Shown one piece after another: positions 63,612-64,000 of a stretch of DNA of 64,000 bases. Numbering within the stretch: the first letter of the stretch is position 1; the number at the start of each line of letters is the position of its first letter. The stretch comes from Diplolepis rosae. Its lineage: Eukaryota > Arthropoda > Insecta > Hymenoptera > Diplolepididae. The stretch lies in assembly GCA_030998225.1 (NCBI GenBank), contig JAPYXD010000250.1:2852001-2916000 (forward strand), read 5' to 3'. The notes beneath the pieces were generated by a model. The model was not told the origin of the DNA, ran no database searches, and saw only the letters and a program-made list of their open reading frames with translations. Made by a program: the position numbers and the translations under genes.

Positions 63612-63790
63612 GTTGAAATGGGTAGACGAAAAACCAGTTCGATTTTTATCAAATTTCCATGATCCATCTGCTTTGTCTGAGGTATAGAGAGGCCAAAAAG
63701 ATGGTTCACTAAAGACTATAGCTTGCCCTCAATTGGCGAAGGATTATAATGGTTATATGGGATGGGTTGACTGCGTAGTACTAAAACCAA
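63612..63790 (+). pseudogene. piggyBac-like transposase, C-terminal part
   Basis: VDEKPVRFLSNFHDPSALSE, then after a TAG GQKDGSLKTIACPQLAKDYN and GYMGWVD. The CPxxxxDYNxxMGGVD block is typical of piggyBac C-terminal catalytic regions (here MGWVD). The Cys-rich PHD-like tail is not visible. Confidence 0.8.
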
Positions 63791-64000
63791 TCGAGTTTGA
63801 TCATAATTTTATTGCACAACATGCAATGTAACTTTATGCACCAATGCTAATAAAACTGCTTTGTTGAATACCATAAATAAAAAATTATCGCAATCTACAT
63901 GGCGATAAACGCTAAATTCATATTAAGTAAAACTAAAATTAGATAAAAATATGGCTCAAATATTCTGTTGGTAGAATTTTCAAAACTTTCATTTCCTACT
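63791..64000. other. AT-rich end of window
   Basis: Nothing recognised. Confidence 0.5.

Overview
This is an AT-rich stretch of animal nuclear DNA, almost certainly from an insect. The evidence is the mix of mobile elements: mariner and Tc1-like transposons, piggyBac, a hAT-type MITE, an R1-like and a Jockey-like LINE, BEL/Pao and Ty3/gypsy LTR elements (one env-bearing, errantivirus-like), and remains of two Polinton/Maverick elements. I found no intact host gene, rRNA, convincing complete tRNA or CRISPR array. Nearly every coding stretch is a broken transposon gene, so this looks like a heterochromatic or gene-poor nested-transposon region. A hymenopteran host is plausible but not proven.

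Layout. 0-1.56 kb: R1-like LINE on the minus strand. 2.9-5.4 kb: a THAP-domain scrap and two BEL/Pao pol fragments separated by a GC-rich, tandemly repeated, LTR-like block. 5.4-7.2 kb: a foldback element and a decayed gene of an unknown repeated family (minus). 7.9-13.1 kb: a gypsy integrase gene split by a 4.4-kb inverted-repeat insertion that itself holds a MITE, an LTR fragment and tandem repeats. 13-18.7 kb: AT-rich DNA, short repeats and an internally deleted mariner.

19.2-29.9 kb is the most interesting part. Two Polinton remnants lie in opposite orientation. The left one keeps the C-terminus of protein-primed DNA polymerase B (+), part of the integrase (-), and an adenain-like protease preceded by a pVI-like segment and a phospholipase A2-like domain (all -). 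The right one keeps a coiled-coil, fibre-like ORF (+), an integrase (+) and most of a polymerase B gene (-), cut into four pieces by three insertions. One insertion in the left remnant (21.22-22.13 kb) is a 0.9-kb hairpin-rich sequence flanked by a perfect 14-bp direct repeat. I do not recognise it.

30-35.2 kb: minisatellites, a palindromic MITE, a tRNA-like segment and a Jockey LINE. 38.8-44.4 kb: a nearly full-length gypsy element with two ~276-bp LTR-like repeats and a 660-bp TA-flanked MITE inside pol. 45.6-57.1 kb: an errantivirus-like element with ~965-bp LTRs, gag, pol without a visible integrase, and env remains. Its 5' leader holds a solo LTR (ATAT target-site duplication) that is itself split by a mariner, and an array of small dyads. 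57.2-58.1 kb: a second decayed env-like stretch. 58.5-64 kb: a Tc1-like deletion derivative, a 550-bp mariner derivative, a DDE transposase fragment, and a piggyBac pseudogene interrupted by a 513-bp hAT-type MITE.

The nesting gives a relative history: gypsy integrase before the 4.4-kb inverted-repeat insertion; Polinton polymerase before three later insertions, one of which was hit again by a piggyBac-type palindrome; solo LTR before mariner; piggyBac gene before hAT MITE.
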